Assembly: GCF_946892675.1 (NCBI RefSeq)
Contig: NZ_CAMPOV010000001.1
Location: 470,033-534,032, forward strand
DNA: 64,000 nt
Direction of reading: 5' to 3'
DNA from: Arthrobacter sp. Marseille-P9274
GTDB lineage: Bacteria > Actinomycetota > Actinomycetes > Actinomycetales > Micrococcaceae
In this document: positions 39,418-48,124 of the stretch, in pieces
How positions within the stretch are numbered: position 1 is the stretch's first letter
Layout of the letters: each line of letters opens with the position of its first letter
Notes under the pieces: model-generated
What the model was told of the DNA's origin: nothing
The model's input: the letters and a program-made list of their open reading frames with translations, nothing else
The model's database searches: none
Translations under genes and position numbers: made by a program

Positions 39418-40337
39418 TGGGCGCCCCGGAGGAAGATCCGCGGGAGGAGTTGCGGCAGCGTTTTCCGGACCCTGCCGCGCTGGCCCGCGCCTTGGACGAC
39501 GCGGACTACCTCGCCGATGACGGTCTCGCCACCGCCCTTTTCCTCGCGCTGCGGCTGCCGCAGCCGATCCTGCTCGAAGGCGAGGCCGGCGTGGGCAAGA
39601 CAGAGGCAGCCAAGGCGCTGGCCCGGGTGCTGGACACGCCGCTGTTCCGGCTGCAGTGCTACGAAGGGATCGACGCCGGCGAGGCGCTCTACGAGTGGAA
39701 CCACCAGCGCCAGCTGCTGGGCATCCGGCTCGCCGAGATGCACGAGGACAGCCTCGACGAATCGGATCTGTTCTCCGGGCGGTACCTGTTGCGCCGGCCG
39801 CTGCTGCAGGCCGTCGAGCATCCCGGTCCGCGGCCCGCCGTCCTGCTGCTGGATGAGATCGACCGGGCCGACGCCGAGTTCGAGGCGTTCACCTTCGAAC
39901 TGCTGGCCGAAGCCTCGGTCACCATACCGGAGCTCGGCACCATCAGCGCGCTCCACCCGCCCATCGTGGTGCTGACCTCGAACCGGACCCGGGACCTGCA
40001 CGATGCCCTGACCCGGCGCTGCATCTACCACTGGATCGATTACCCGTCGGCCGAGCGGATCGCCAGGATTGTCCGCCGCAAGGTACCCGGCAGCGCCGCT
40101 CCGATAGCGCTGGAGGCGGCCTCGGCCATCACCCGGCTGCGCGCCCTGGACCTGGTAAAGCCGCCGGGCATCGCCGAAGCCATCGACTGGGCTTCCGCCC
40201 TGGACATGCTGGGGACGGAGCATCTCGATGCCCGGGCCGTGGAACAGACCTGGGGCGCGGTCCTGAAGAACCGGGAGGACCTGGCCGCGGCGAAGGAACG
40301 CGGCGCGGCGTGGCTGGCCGGAGGCGGACATGGCTGA
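39414..40337 (+). CDS. coxD: MoxR-type AAA+ ATPase CoxD
   Basis: This 307-residue AAA+ chaperone has Walker A LLEGEAGVGKTEAAKAL near residue 46, Walker B AVLLLDEIDRAD near 142, sensor 1 VVLTSNRTRDLHDALTRRC and the lid helices after. In Oligotropha, CoxD is the membrane-associated ATPase needed to build the Cu-S-Mo cluster, working with the VWA protein CoxE. It has two adjacent ATG codons at the start. It overlaps the coxE frame by eight bases, so it is intact and coupled to a damaged partner. Confidence 0.93.
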   Translation: MMGAPEEDPREELRQRFPDPAALARALDDADYLADDGLATALFLALRLPQPILLEGEAGVGKTEAAKALARVLDTPLFRLQCYEGIDAGEALYEWNHQRQLLGIRLAEMHEDSLDESDLFSGRYLLRRPLLQAVEHPGPRPAVLLLDEIDRADAEFEAFTFELLAEASVTIPELGTISALHPPIVVLTSNRTRDLHDALTRRCIYHWIDYPSAERIARIVRRKVPGSAAPIALEAASAITRLRALDLVKPPGIAEAIDWASALDMLGTEHLDARAVEQTWGAVLKNREDLAAAKERGAAWLAGGGHG

Positions 40338-41194
40338 GACCGCGCTCCGCCGCCTTGAGCCCGCCGAGCTGGCCGCGGCCTTGGTCGCCGCCCTGCACCG
40401 CGCCGGCGCCGGCGGTTCACCCGAACGCGCCGTCTGGCTCGCCCAGGCACTGCGGCTGGTGCCGCCGGCGACCCGCGCCAGCCTCTACTGGACCTGCCGC
40501 ACCGTCCTGGTTTCGGGCAAGGACCAGCTTCCGCTCTTCGACGCCGTGTTCGCCGCGGTCTTCGGCGAGTACGACGACGACGCGGAGCTCATGGGAGCCC
40601 GGGGCGAAAAGAACGCGCCGCCGCCGGCAGCCGCGCAAGCTGGTCATGCTCTGCGACGTTTCCGGTTCCATGGAGGCATTCACCCGGGCCTACCTCACGG
40701 TGCTGCAGGCCGCGGTGGCTTCCGCGAAAGCCGAGGCCTTCGTGTTCGCCACCCGGTTGACCAGGCTCACCCGGCAGCTGGCCCTGCATGACCCGGACCT
40801 GGCCCTGGCGCGGGCAGCTGCCGGAGCCGAGGACTGGTCGGGCGGCACCCGGCTGGCGGACGGGCTCCGCAGCTTCATCGACGCGTACGGCCGGCGCGGG
40901 GCCGCGCGGGGCGCCGTCGTCGTTATTTTTTCCGATGGCTGGGCGCGGGATGACCCGGAGGACGTGGCGGCCCAGATGGCACGGCTGCGGAGGCTGGCGT
41001 TCCGGATCATCTGGGTCAATCCGCGCAAGGCCGCCCCCGGCTACCAGCCGCTGGCCGGCGGCATGGCCGCGGCGCTGCCGTTCTGCGACGCCTTTGTCAG
41101 CGGCCACAGCTACGACGCGCTCGCCGAACTGGCGTCCGCCATCCGCTCCGGCCCCGCCGGCGAACCCGCCACCGCGACACGAAGGATACTGTGA
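40330..41194 (+). pseudogene. coxE: CoxE-like VWA protein, split by frameshift with apparent internal deletion
   Basis: The N-terminal part (MAETALRRLEPAELAAALVAAL, to RGEKNAPPP) reads in one frame from 40330. The VWA part (RRRRQPRKLVMLCDVSGSM, with the MIDAS D-x-S-x-S, to the stop at 41194) reads in the next frame. The change happens at the CCG-rich tract 40616-40627. Together they give about 288 residues, against nearly 400 for typical CoxE. The missing part is the Pro/Arg-rich linker and helical segment that normally separates these blocks. Microhomology at the tract suggests a deletion that also shifted the frame. A sequencing or assembly collapse of GC repeats is the main alternative. 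The VWA half has no credible start of its own. Confidence 0.75.
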
Positions 41195-41988
41195 TGGACC
41201 TCCAGCGTACTTTCACCGTCAACGCACCTATCGGCACTGTCTGGGATGCCCTGATGGACATCGAACGCGTGGCCGGGTGCGTGCCCGGGGCGCAGGTGCT
41301 GCAGAAGCTCTCCGAGGACACCTACCAGGTGGGCATGAAGGTCAAGCTGGGGCCGGTCAGCATGCAGTACAAGGGAACGCTCAACGTGGTGGAACGCGAC
41401 GAGGCCGCCCGCCGCGCCGTCATGGAGGGCCAGGCGCAGGAAACACACGGGCAGGGGACGGCCAAGGCCCGGGTGGACCTGCAGTTGGCGGAGGAGGGAA
41501 GTACGACGACGGGGACTGCCTCCGCGGCCATCACGCTCTCCGGGAAGGCCGCGGTGATGGGCCGGAGCGTGATCGGCAGCGTTGCCGACCAGATGCTCGG
41601 CGCCTTCACGGGTAATCTGCAAAGCATGCTGAACTCTTCCAGCAATCCCGCGCCGGCCGGCGGGTCGCCGCAGCAGCCGGCGGCCGAACCTCCCGTCGGG
41701 ACCACGGCCGGGGCCGCGCCCGGCGAGACCACGGCCCCGCCCCCGCCCGCCGCAGCCGCCGCGGCTGCCCCGACGGAAACCACCGGCCCAACCGGCACCT
41801 CGCACGGCACGAGCGCCCCGCCGTCGTCCGCTGACTCCGGCCTGGACGCCCTGGCCGTGGCCAGGGGAATGCTCGCGGACCAGCTGGCGAGCCCTGGCAA
41901 GGTCCTCGCCCTGCTCGCGGCGGCAGCGGTGCTCGGCTACCTTGCCGGCCGCTGCTCACCCGGACGCAGCTGGAGCCGCCATGCGTGA
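41194..41988 (+). CDS. coxG: CoxG-like SRPBCC protein with C-terminal membrane anchor
   Basis: This 264-residue protein has a polyketide-cyclase/START-type hydrophobic pocket domain over the first 145 residues (MDLQRTFTVNAPIGTVWDALMD, VAGCVPGAQVL, MKVKLGPVSMQYKGTL, ADQMLGAFTGNL). A Pro/Ala/Thr-rich flexible linker of about 75 residues follows, then one C-terminal transmembrane helix (VLALLAAAAVLGYLAG) with Arg/Lys. CoxG recruits CO dehydrogenase to the membrane and brings quinone to it. The start ATG at 41194 overlaps the coxE stop (TGATG). A GTG three bases earlier is possible. Confidence 0.9.
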   Translation: MDLQRTFTVNAPIGTVWDALMDIERVAGCVPGAQVLQKLSEDTYQVGMKVKLGPVSMQYKGTLNVVERDEAARRAVMEGQAQETHGQGTAKARVDLQLAEEGSTTTGTASAAITLSGKAAVMGRSVIGSVADQMLGAFTGNLQSMLNSSSNPAPAGGSPQQPAAEPPVGTTAGAAPGETTAPPPPAAAAAAAPTETTGPTGTSHGTSAPPSSADSGLDALAVARGMLADQLASPGKVLALLAAAAVLGYLAGRCSPGRSWSRHA

Positions 41989-43159
41989 TGTCCTCCAGGC
42001 GCTGCTGCGCGACTGGCGGGCCGGCGGAACCGCGGGCCTGGCCACGGTGGTGCGGACCTTCGACTCCGCGCCGCGGCCGGCCGGCGCCTCGATGCTGGTC
42101 ACCTCGGGCGGCGAGGCCGTGGGCTCGGTCTCCGGCGGCTGCGTGGAGGCGGCGGTCTACGAACTGGCCACCGAGGTGGTGCAGCGGGGCCGACCGGAGC
42201 TGGTGCGCTATGGCATCAGCGACGATGACGCGTTCGCGGTGGGGCTGACCTGCGGCGGCATCATCGACGTGTTCGTGGAGCCGGTGTCCCGGCAGACCTT
42301 CGCGGACATTGAGGAGGTCGGGGCCGACGTCGAGGCGTCGCGGCCGGCCGCCGTCGCCACCGTGATCGAGCACCCGGACGAGGCCTGGCTGGGCCGGCAC
42401 CTGGTGGTGCGCCCGCACGGTTTCGACGGCGACCTGGGTTCCGCGCGGGCCAACCATGCGGTCAGCGACGACGCCCAGGGCCTTCTTGCCGCCGGCCGCA
42501 ACACCACGCTGACGTACGGTCCGGACGGCGAGCGCCGGGGCGAGGGCATGCGCGTCTTCTTCTCCAGCTTCGCCCCGCGGCCGCGGATGCTGGTGTTCGG
42601 CGCCATCGATTTTGCCGCGGCGCTGGCCCGAATGGGCAGCTACCTTGGCTACCGCGTGACGGTCTGCGATGCCAGGCCGGTCTTTGCCACGCCGGCCCGT
42701 TTCCCGGAGGCGGACGAGGTCATCGTCGACTGGCCGCACCGCTACCTCGCGGGGCAGCTGGAACGGGGCGTGGTGGATGCCCGGACGGTGGTGTGCGTGC
42801 TGACCCACGACCCGAAGTTCGATGTGCCTCTGCTGGGAGTCGCCCTGCGGGCCGGGCCGCTGGCCTACATCGGGGCGATGGGTTCCCGGCGGACGCACGG
42901 GGACCGGCTGGCCCGGCTGCGCGAGGCCGGCCTCACCGACGCGGAGCTGGCCCCGCTGCGCAGCCCGATCGGGCTGGACCTCGGCGCGCGCACGCCGGAG
43001 GAGACCGCGGTGTCCATCGCCGCCGAGATCATCGCCGAGCAGTGGGGCGGCAGCGGCCAGCCCTTGGGCAGCCTGGACGAACGGATCCACCACGACGAGA
43101 TCCACGAGCCGTCCTCCGGCGCGGGCAGCGGGCTGACGACGGCGGGCGGCGGGCCCTAG
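41981..43159 (+). CDS. XdhC family molybdenum enzyme maturation protein
   Basis: This 392-residue protein has the full XdhC layout. The N-terminal domain has GLATVVRTFDSAPRPAGASM, SGGCVEAAVYELA and TCGGIIDVFVEP with the conserved Cys. The C-terminal Rossmann domain has PRMLVFGAIDFAAALARMG, YIGAMGSRRTHGDRLARL and GLDLGARTPEETAVSIAAEI. It is the second XdhC-type gene in this cluster, without YHS, and corresponds to CoxF/CoxI-type factors. It overlaps coxG by eight bases. Its stop lies at the convergent end of the LysR gene. Confidence 0.92.
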   Translation: MRDVLQALLRDWRAGGTAGLATVVRTFDSAPRPAGASMLVTSGGEAVGSVSGGCVEAAVYELATEVVQRGRPELVRYGISDDDAFAVGLTCGGIIDVFVEPVSRQTFADIEEVGADVEASRPAAVATVIEHPDEAWLGRHLVVRPHGFDGDLGSARANHAVSDDAQGLLAAGRNTTLTYGPDGERRGEGMRVFFSSFAPRPRMLVFGAIDFAAALARMGSYLGYRVTVCDARPVFATPARFPEADEVIVDWPHRYLAGQLERGVVDARTVVCVLTHDPKFDVPLLGVALRAGPLAYIGAMGSRRTHGDRLARLREAGLTDAELAPLRSPIGLDLGARTPEETAVSIAAEIIAEQWGGSGQPLGSLDERIHHDEIHEPSSGAGSGLTTAGGGP

Positions 43160-44091
43160 CTTCCGCCTTCGGGTTCCGGCGGGGGCTGCTGTGTGTTCGG
43201 CGCAGCGCTGGCGGCGAAGGCCACCATCGCCTCGGCCCGGTCGGTCAGCCTGATGGACTCCGGCCAGATCATCTTCACCGCCACGGGACTGACCGCCGGG
43301 CTGATCGGCTTGGCCACCACGGCCCGCCCTTCGTAGGAGCGGTCCACCGCCGGCCGCTGCACCAGGACCGAGTAGCCCACTCCCCTGCCCACCAGCGAGC
43401 GGGTGAGTTCGAAGTCGCGGGTCCGGTACCGGATGTCGGGTCGGACGCCGGCCTTCTCGAAGAGCGACAGCGTGTGGTGGCTGCTCGGCGGTGCGTCCAG
43501 CAGGATCATCGGGTCCTCGGCCAGCTCGGCCAAGGTGACGTCGGGCTGGTCCGCGAGGCGGTGCGAGGCCGGCAGCAGCACGTAGGCGGAAACGTCATAG
43601 AGCAGCACCGAACCGAGTCCCGGCCCCAGATCCATGTCGTAGACGATGGCCAGGTCCATGTCGCCGGCCAGCAGCCGCTCCTGGATCACGTCCTGGGCGC
43701 CTTCAACGAAGTCGAGGCCGACCTGGGGATGGTTGACGCTGAACCCCTCGATCAGCACGGGCAGGATCGTCGGCGCGACCGTCTGGTAGCAGCCGATGAC
43801 CAGCGGACCGGCCAGCTGGCGTCCGCCGCTCGCGGTGCTCAGCTCGAGCTCTTCGGCGGCCCGCAGGAGCTCGGCGGCCCTGGCGTTCAGGTAGCTGCCC
43901 GCCGGGGTCAGCGAGACGCCGTGGGCCTTCCGCCTGACCGTCAGCTGGGTGCGGAAGATCCTCTCCAGCTCGGTCACCGCCGCGGCGACCGCCGTCTGCG
44001 AAACGTGCAGCTTCGCCGCCGCCGCCGAAATCGAGCCCGCGTCCGCCACCGCGGTGAAGTAGGCCAGCTGCCGCAATGTATACCGCGCCAT
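43156..44091 (-). CDS. LysR family transcriptional regulator (P450-side)
   Basis: This 311-residue regulator has an N-terminal winged helix (YTLRQLAYFTAVADAGSISAAAAKLHVSQ, then AVAAAVTELERIFRTQL) and a LysR substrate-binding domain from about residue 90 (PLVIGCYQTVAPTILPVLIE). The ATG at 44091 has GGGAGGG just upstream. It is transcribed away from the P450 gene, the classical arrangement for a regulator of that operon. It closely resembles the second LysR at 47146-48090 in layout and several motifs (DLAIVYDM/DFAIVYDM, VGRGVGYS/VGRGLGYA), so the two are probably paralogues. Confidence 0.93.
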   Translation of the reverse strand: MARYTLRQLAYFTAVADAGSISAAAAKLHVSQTAVAAAVTELERIFRTQLTVRRKAHGVSLTPAGSYLNARAAELLRAAEELELSTASGGRQLAGPLVIGCYQTVAPTILPVLIEGFSVNHPQVGLDFVEGAQDVIQERLLAGDMDLAIVYDMDLGPGLGSVLLYDVSAYVLLPASHRLADQPDVTLAELAEDPMILLDAPPSSHHTLSLFEKAGVRPDIRYRTRDFELTRSLVGRGVGYSVLVQRPAVDRSYEGRAVVAKPISPAVSPVAVKMIWPESIRLTDRAEAMVAFAASAAPNTQQPPPEPEGGS

Positions 44092-44201
44092 GTTCGCCCT
44101 CCCTTCCATCCCGCATCGTCCAACGCCGTCCCGGATCGCCGCTATGTTTTGTCGCGCCGCCCGCACTACCACTATTTTTCAGGGGTGATATCCCGCTTCT
44201 T

Positions 44202-44243
44202 TGAACTTTACCTGCGGATATGGATCGGGTCACACTCTTGTGA
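44202..44243 (+). promoter_or_regulatory. Candidate regulatory region of the P450 operon
   Basis: The motif TGAACTTTACCTGCGGA (44202-44218) recurs with 13 of 17 matches upstream of the MFS gene (48125-48141). It is followed by the perfect dyad TCACA-CTCT-TGTGA (44230-44243). Both lie in the divergent gap between LysR and P450, where a LysR operator is expected. Confidence 0.4.
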
Positions 44244-44343
44244 GAGACAGAGCACAGCGCCGGCGTCGTACCCGTCGACCGCAAGCAGAAGGTTGCCTGC
44301 AGGCGCAGGACGCACGCAAGACAGCAGAGCAAAGGAGCCGCAC

Positions 44344-45543
44344 ATGACCGCCGAAGCACTCGAGGCCAGCCCCGTTCCCACCGCGGACTGGGTGACCATC
44401 CCCGACCTGCACCGCAATCCGTTCCCGATCTTCCGCAAGATGCGCGAAGAGGCTCCGGTGCACTGGGTTCCCGCGGTCAACCGCTACATGGTCACCAGCT
44501 ATGAGGCCTGCCACATCATCGAGAACGACCAGGCGGTTTACTCGGCCAACGAGACGAACTCCCTGATGAAGCGGGCCATGGGCCACTCGATGCTGCGCAA
44601 GGACGATCCGGAGCACGACGTGGACCGCAAGTCCTACGGCTCGGTGCTGCGGCCCAAGGCCATCAAGGAGCACTGGAACGCCATCTTCCAGGCCAACAGC
44701 GACAAGTACCTGGCCCGGCTCAAGGCCGCCGGCCCCGGTGCCGACCTGATCCGGGAGTACGCCGCGCCCTACGCCGCCGAGAACCTCCGCCTCATCATGG
44801 GCTTCCACAACGCCACCCAGGAGGACATGCAGCGCTGGTCGCAGACCATGATCAACGGCACCGGCAACTACGCGGACGACCCGGAGGTCTGGGCCGCCTC
44901 GGAGCAGTCCTACAACGAGGTCGACGACGCGATCGACGAGATCCTGCCCTACCTGCGCAAGAACCCGGATTCCAGCCTGCTCTCCGGCATGACCAGCATG
45001 CCGATCCCGCTGGAAGCCATCCGCGCCAACATGAAGATGACCATCGGCGGCGGCCTGAACGAGCCCCGCGACGTCCTCGGCGTCGCGGTCTGGGCCCTGC
45101 TCTCCCACCCGGAGCAGCTGGACCGCGTGCTGGCCGACACCTCCCTCTTCCCCGCCGTCTTCGAAGAGTCCGTCCGCTGGGTCGCGCCGATCGGCATGTA
45201 CCCGCGCGAAACCACCCGCGACACCGTGCTCGAGGGTGTGCAGCTGCCCAAGGGCGCCCGCCTCGGCGTCGTGGTCGGCGCCGCCAACCGCGATCCGAAG
45301 GTCTTCGAAGACCCGGAGAGCTTCAACATCTTCCGCGCGAAGAAGCCGCACCTGGCCTTCGGCGGCGGCAACCACTACTGCGCAGGGGCGTGGGTGGCGA
45401 AGGCCTCGGTCGCCGGCATCGCCCTGCCGCAGCTCTTCGCCGAACTGCCCAACCTGCGGCTGGATCCCGCCCAGCCCGCGGTCGACGCCGGCTGGGTCTT
45501 CCGCGGCATGACCTCCCTCCCCGTGCTCTGGGACAACAAGTAG
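44344..45543 (+). CDS. Cytochrome P450
   Basis: This 399-residue soluble bacterial P450 oxidises an unknown organic substrate with electrons from the two following proteins. The heme loop is FGGGNHYCAGAWVAK with Cys346 as the iron ligand. The K-helix ExxR is in EESVRW. The I helix reads GGGLNEPRD (residues 235-243), lacking the usual acid-Thr pair AGxDT for oxygen activation. Such NEPRD/QEPGH-type helices occur in a minority of P450s, including the guaiacol demethylase GcoA, whose C-terminus (FRGPTSLHV) also resembles FRGMTSLPV here. An aromatic ether or similar small substrate is therefore possible but unproven. The start follows AAAGGAG by a few bases. Confidence 0.93.
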   Translation: MTAEALEASPVPTADWVTIPDLHRNPFPIFRKMREEAPVHWVPAVNRYMVTSYEACHIIENDQAVYSANETNSLMKRAMGHSMLRKDDPEHDVDRKSYGSVLRPKAIKEHWNAIFQANSDKYLARLKAAGPGADLIREYAAPYAAENLRLIMGFHNATQEDMQRWSQTMINGTGNYADDPEVWAASEQSYNEVDDAIDEILPYLRKNPDSSLLSGMTSMPIPLEAIRANMKMTIGGGLNEPRDVLGVAVWALLSHPEQLDRVLADTSLFPAVFEESVRWVAPIGMYPRETTRDTVLEGVQLPKGARLGVVVGAANRDPKVFEDPESFNIFRAKKPHLAFGGGNHYCAGAWVAKASVAGIALPQLFAELPNLRLDPAQPAVDAGWVFRGMTSLPVLWDNK

Positions 45544-45572
45544 TCCCGCTCCCCTACAGAAAGGCCAACACC

Positions 45573-45899
45573 ATGGCGAAAATCAGCTTCCACCACTCCG
45601 ACGGCAACGTTGACGTCCTGGACGTGGACCCCGGCACCTCGATCATGCGCGCCGCCGTGACCAACGGCATCGACGGCATCATCGGCGAATGCGGCGGCCA
45701 GGCCATGTGCGCCACCTGCCACGTCTACGTCCGCCCCGAATACCTCGACGGACTGCCCGGGATCGGCGACGACGAAGAGGAAATGCTCGACTGCACCACC
45801 GAGGAGCGCGACGGCGAGCGCTCCCGCCTCGGCTGCCAGCTCAAGGCCGGCGAAGCCTTCGATAGCATCGAAGTCGATCTTCCCGCCAGCCAGATTTGA
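45573..45899 (+). CDS. [2Fe-2S] ferredoxin (adrenodoxin/putidaredoxin type)
   Basis: This 108-residue electron carrier has Cys40, Cys46, Cys49 and Cys88 in the C-x5-C-x2-C...C pattern of vertebrate-type ferredoxins (GECGGQAMCATCHVYV and LGCQL). The acidic helix GIGDDEEEMLD is the usual docking surface for reductase and P450. The start follows GAAAGG by several bases, 29 bases after the P450 stop. It is the natural redox partner of the P450. Confidence 0.95.
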   Translation: MAKISFHHSDGNVDVLDVDPGTSIMRAAVTNGIDGIIGECGGQAMCATCHVYVRPEYLDGLPGIGDDEEEMLDCTTEERDGERSRLGCQLKAGEAFDSIEVDLPASQI

Positions 45900-45919
45900 T
45901 CCATCGAAAGGCAGCACGC

Positions 45920-47176
45920 ATGACCTCCGAGGAACGCATCGTCATCGTCGGCAACGGCCAGGCCGGCATCCAGCTCATCGATTCCCTCCGCAGGGAGGGC
46001 TTCGCCGGGCCGGTCACGGTGGTCGGCGAGGAGGAGCACTTCCCGTACCAGCGGCCCCCGCTGTCCAAGGACTACATGGCCGCGGACAAGGCGGCGTCCC
46101 CGCTGCCGCTGCGGGCGGAGAAATTCTTCGCCGAGAACGACGTCGACTCCCGCCTGGGCGTGCAGGTCACCTCCATTGACCGGTCCGGTCATACCGTGTC
46201 GCTGTCGGACGGCAGCAGCCTCGGCTACTCCAAGCTGGTGCTCGCCACCGGGGCGGCCAACCGCGAACTGACCGTGCCCGGCAGCGAAGCCGAGGGCATC
46301 TACGGCCTGCGGACCCTCGCCGACGCCGAAGCCGTGCAGGCGCAGCTTGAGAAGGTGCACACCGTCGTCGTTATCGGAGCAGGCTTCATCGGGCTGGAGT
46401 TCGCCGCGGCCGCGCGGAAGCGCGGGCTGGCGGTCACCGTGCTCGAGTACGCGGACCGGCCGATGGCCCGCGCGCTGTCGCCGGTGACGAGCGCCTGGTT
46501 CGCCGAGGCGCACCGCGGCCTCGGCGTCGACCTGCGCCTCGGGGAGGGCATCGCATCCTTCGCCACGGACGACGGCGGCCGGGTCACCGCCGCGGTCAGC
46601 ACCACCGGCCGGACGTATCCGGCGGACCTGGTGCTCGTGGGCATCGGCGTCATCCCCCGCACCGAACTGGCCGAGGCCGCCGGCCTGGCCGTCGCCAACG
46701 GCATCCTGGTTGACAGCGCCATGCGGACCGAGGATCCGGACATCTTCGCGCTCGGCGACTGCGCCAATTACCCCAGTCACCACGCCGAAACCCGGACCCG
46801 GCTGGAATCCGTGCAGAACGCCACCGACCAGGCCCGGCACACCGCCAAGTCCGTCCTCGGCCGCCACGGCGACGCCGAGCACTACCGCGAGCTGCCGTGG
46901 TTCTGGTCCAACCAGGGCGACCTGCGCCTGCAGATCGCCGGCATTGTCCAGCCCGGGGACGAGACCGTGCTGCGCGGCGACCCCGCTACCGGCAAGTTCT
47001 CCGTCTTCTGCTACCGCAAGGGCCGGCTCGTCGCCGTCGAATCCGTGAACCAGCCGTCCGACCACATGGCCGCCCGGCGCCTGCTCGCGCAGGAACGGAG
47101 CCTGCCGCCGGAACAGGCCGCCGACCTCAGCTTCGATTTCAAGGCCTACTCCAAGGCCGCGGCCGCCGCTGTCTGA
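45920..47176 (+). CDS. Ferredoxin reductase (FAD/NAD, putidaredoxin reductase type)
   Basis: This 418-residue flavoprotein passes electrons from NAD(P)H to the ferredoxin. Landmarks are the FAD site IVIVGNGQAGIQLIDSL, YQRPPLSKDYM, the second Rossmann VVVIGAGFIGLEFAAAARKRG near residue 150, and FALGDCANYPS near 282. The C-terminal domain contains WFWSNQGDLRLQIAGI. The ATG at 45920 follows GAAAGG. The last 31 bases overlap the 3' end of the convergent LysR gene, an uncommonly long convergent overlap but with both frames intact. Confidence 0.94.
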   Translation: MTSEERIVIVGNGQAGIQLIDSLRREGFAGPVTVVGEEEHFPYQRPPLSKDYMAADKAASPLPLRAEKFFAENDVDSRLGVQVTSIDRSGHTVSLSDGSSLGYSKLVLATGAANRELTVPGSEAEGIYGLRTLADAEAVQAQLEKVHTVVVIGAGFIGLEFAAAARKRGLAVTVLEYADRPMARALSPVTSAWFAEAHRGLGVDLRLGEGIASFATDDGGRVTAAVSTTGRTYPADLVLVGIGVIPRTELAEAAGLAVANGILVDSAMRTEDPDIFALGDCANYPSHHAETRTRLESVQNATDQARHTAKSVLGRHGDAEHYRELPWFWSNQGDLRLQIAGIVQPGDETVLRGDPATGKFSVFCYRKGRLVAVESVNQPSDHMAARRLLAQERSLPPEQAADLSFDFKAYSKAAAAAV

Positions 47177-48090
47177 GAGCGCTGGGCTTCGCCGTGCAGG
47201 ACCTCCACGGCGAAGCCCAGCACAGCCTGCGCCCGCGGACTGAGCCGCATTTCCTGCGGCCAGATCCCGACGACCGAGGTCCGCGAGGCCGGCGGACTGA
47301 TCGGCCGGACCGCCACCGGCAGGCCCTCCAGCGACACCGCCGGAGAGTTCGGCCGCGACATCAGCAGCGCGTAGCCCAGTCCCCGCCCCACCAACGCCTG
47401 CACCAGCACCAGCTGCGGCATGTTCGTCAGGACCTTGGGCCGCAGCCCGCGCTCGGCGAAGACCTGGTAGGTGTTGGCGGTGCTGGGGCTCGTGTCGTAC
47501 ATGATCAGCGGCTCGGCGGCGAGCTGCGCCAGGTCCACGCTCTCCTGTGCCGCCAGCGGATGGCCGGGCGGGAGCACGGCTTCGAGTTCCGTCGCGTAGA
47601 TGGTGCGCTGGCTGTAGCCGCCGGGCAGCAGCATGTCGTAGACGATGGCAAAATCCAGCAGCCCGGCGTCCAGGGCGGGCAGCAGGTCGTCATGGGTGCC
47701 GATGGTGACCTCGATGCTGATCCCCGGGTAGGCCTCCGGCAGCCCCTGGAGAATGGCCGGAAGGACGTTGCTGGCGAAGCTGCCGAAACATCCCAGCCGC
47801 ACCGGCCCCTTCAGCTCGCCGGTGCGGCCGGCCAGGTCGTGGACCAGGCCGTCGGCCTGCTGCAGCAGCAGCCGTGCCCGCTGGGCAAAGAAGACGCCCG
47901 CCGGAGTCAGCTGCAGGCCGCGCGCCTTCCGCCGCACACAGAGCTGCTCGCCCACCAGCTTCTCGAGGGCCGTGATCGCCTGCGAGAGCGCCGATTCCGA
48001 GATACGCAGGCTCGCCGCCGCCGCGCTCAGGGTCGTGTGGTCCGGCAGGGCGGCGAAGAGTTCCAGCTGGCGCAGCGTGAAGTCCGGCAT
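47146..48090 (-). CDS. LysR family transcriptional regulator (transporter-side)
   Basis: This 314-residue protein has a winged helix (FTLRQLELFAALPDHTTLSAAAASLRISES, then ALSQAITALEKLVGEQL) and an effector-binding domain (PVRLGCFGSFASNVLPAILQGLP). It is divergent from the MHS transporter and probably its regulator. Together with the LysR at 43156-44091 it brackets the P450 operon. The effector is unknown, but it is likely the transported or oxidised compound. Confidence 0.93.
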   Translation of the reverse strand: MPDFTLRQLELFAALPDHTTLSAAAASLRISESALSQAITALEKLVGEQLCVRRKARGLQLTPAGVFFAQRARLLLQQADGLVHDLAGRTGELKGPVRLGCFGSFASNVLPAILQGLPEAYPGISIEVTIGTHDDLLPALDAGLLDFAIVYDMLLPGGYSQRTIYATELEAVLPPGHPLAAQESVDLAQLAAEPLIMYDTSPSTANTYQVFAERGLRPKVLTNMPQLVLVQALVGRGLGYALLMSRPNSPAVSLEGLPVAVRPISPPASRTSVVGIWPQEMRLSPRAQAVLGFAVEVLHGEAQRSQTAAAAALE

Positions 48091-48124
48091 TGTTCAGTCC
48101 GATCAAAGAAGTAATGCAGTTTTA

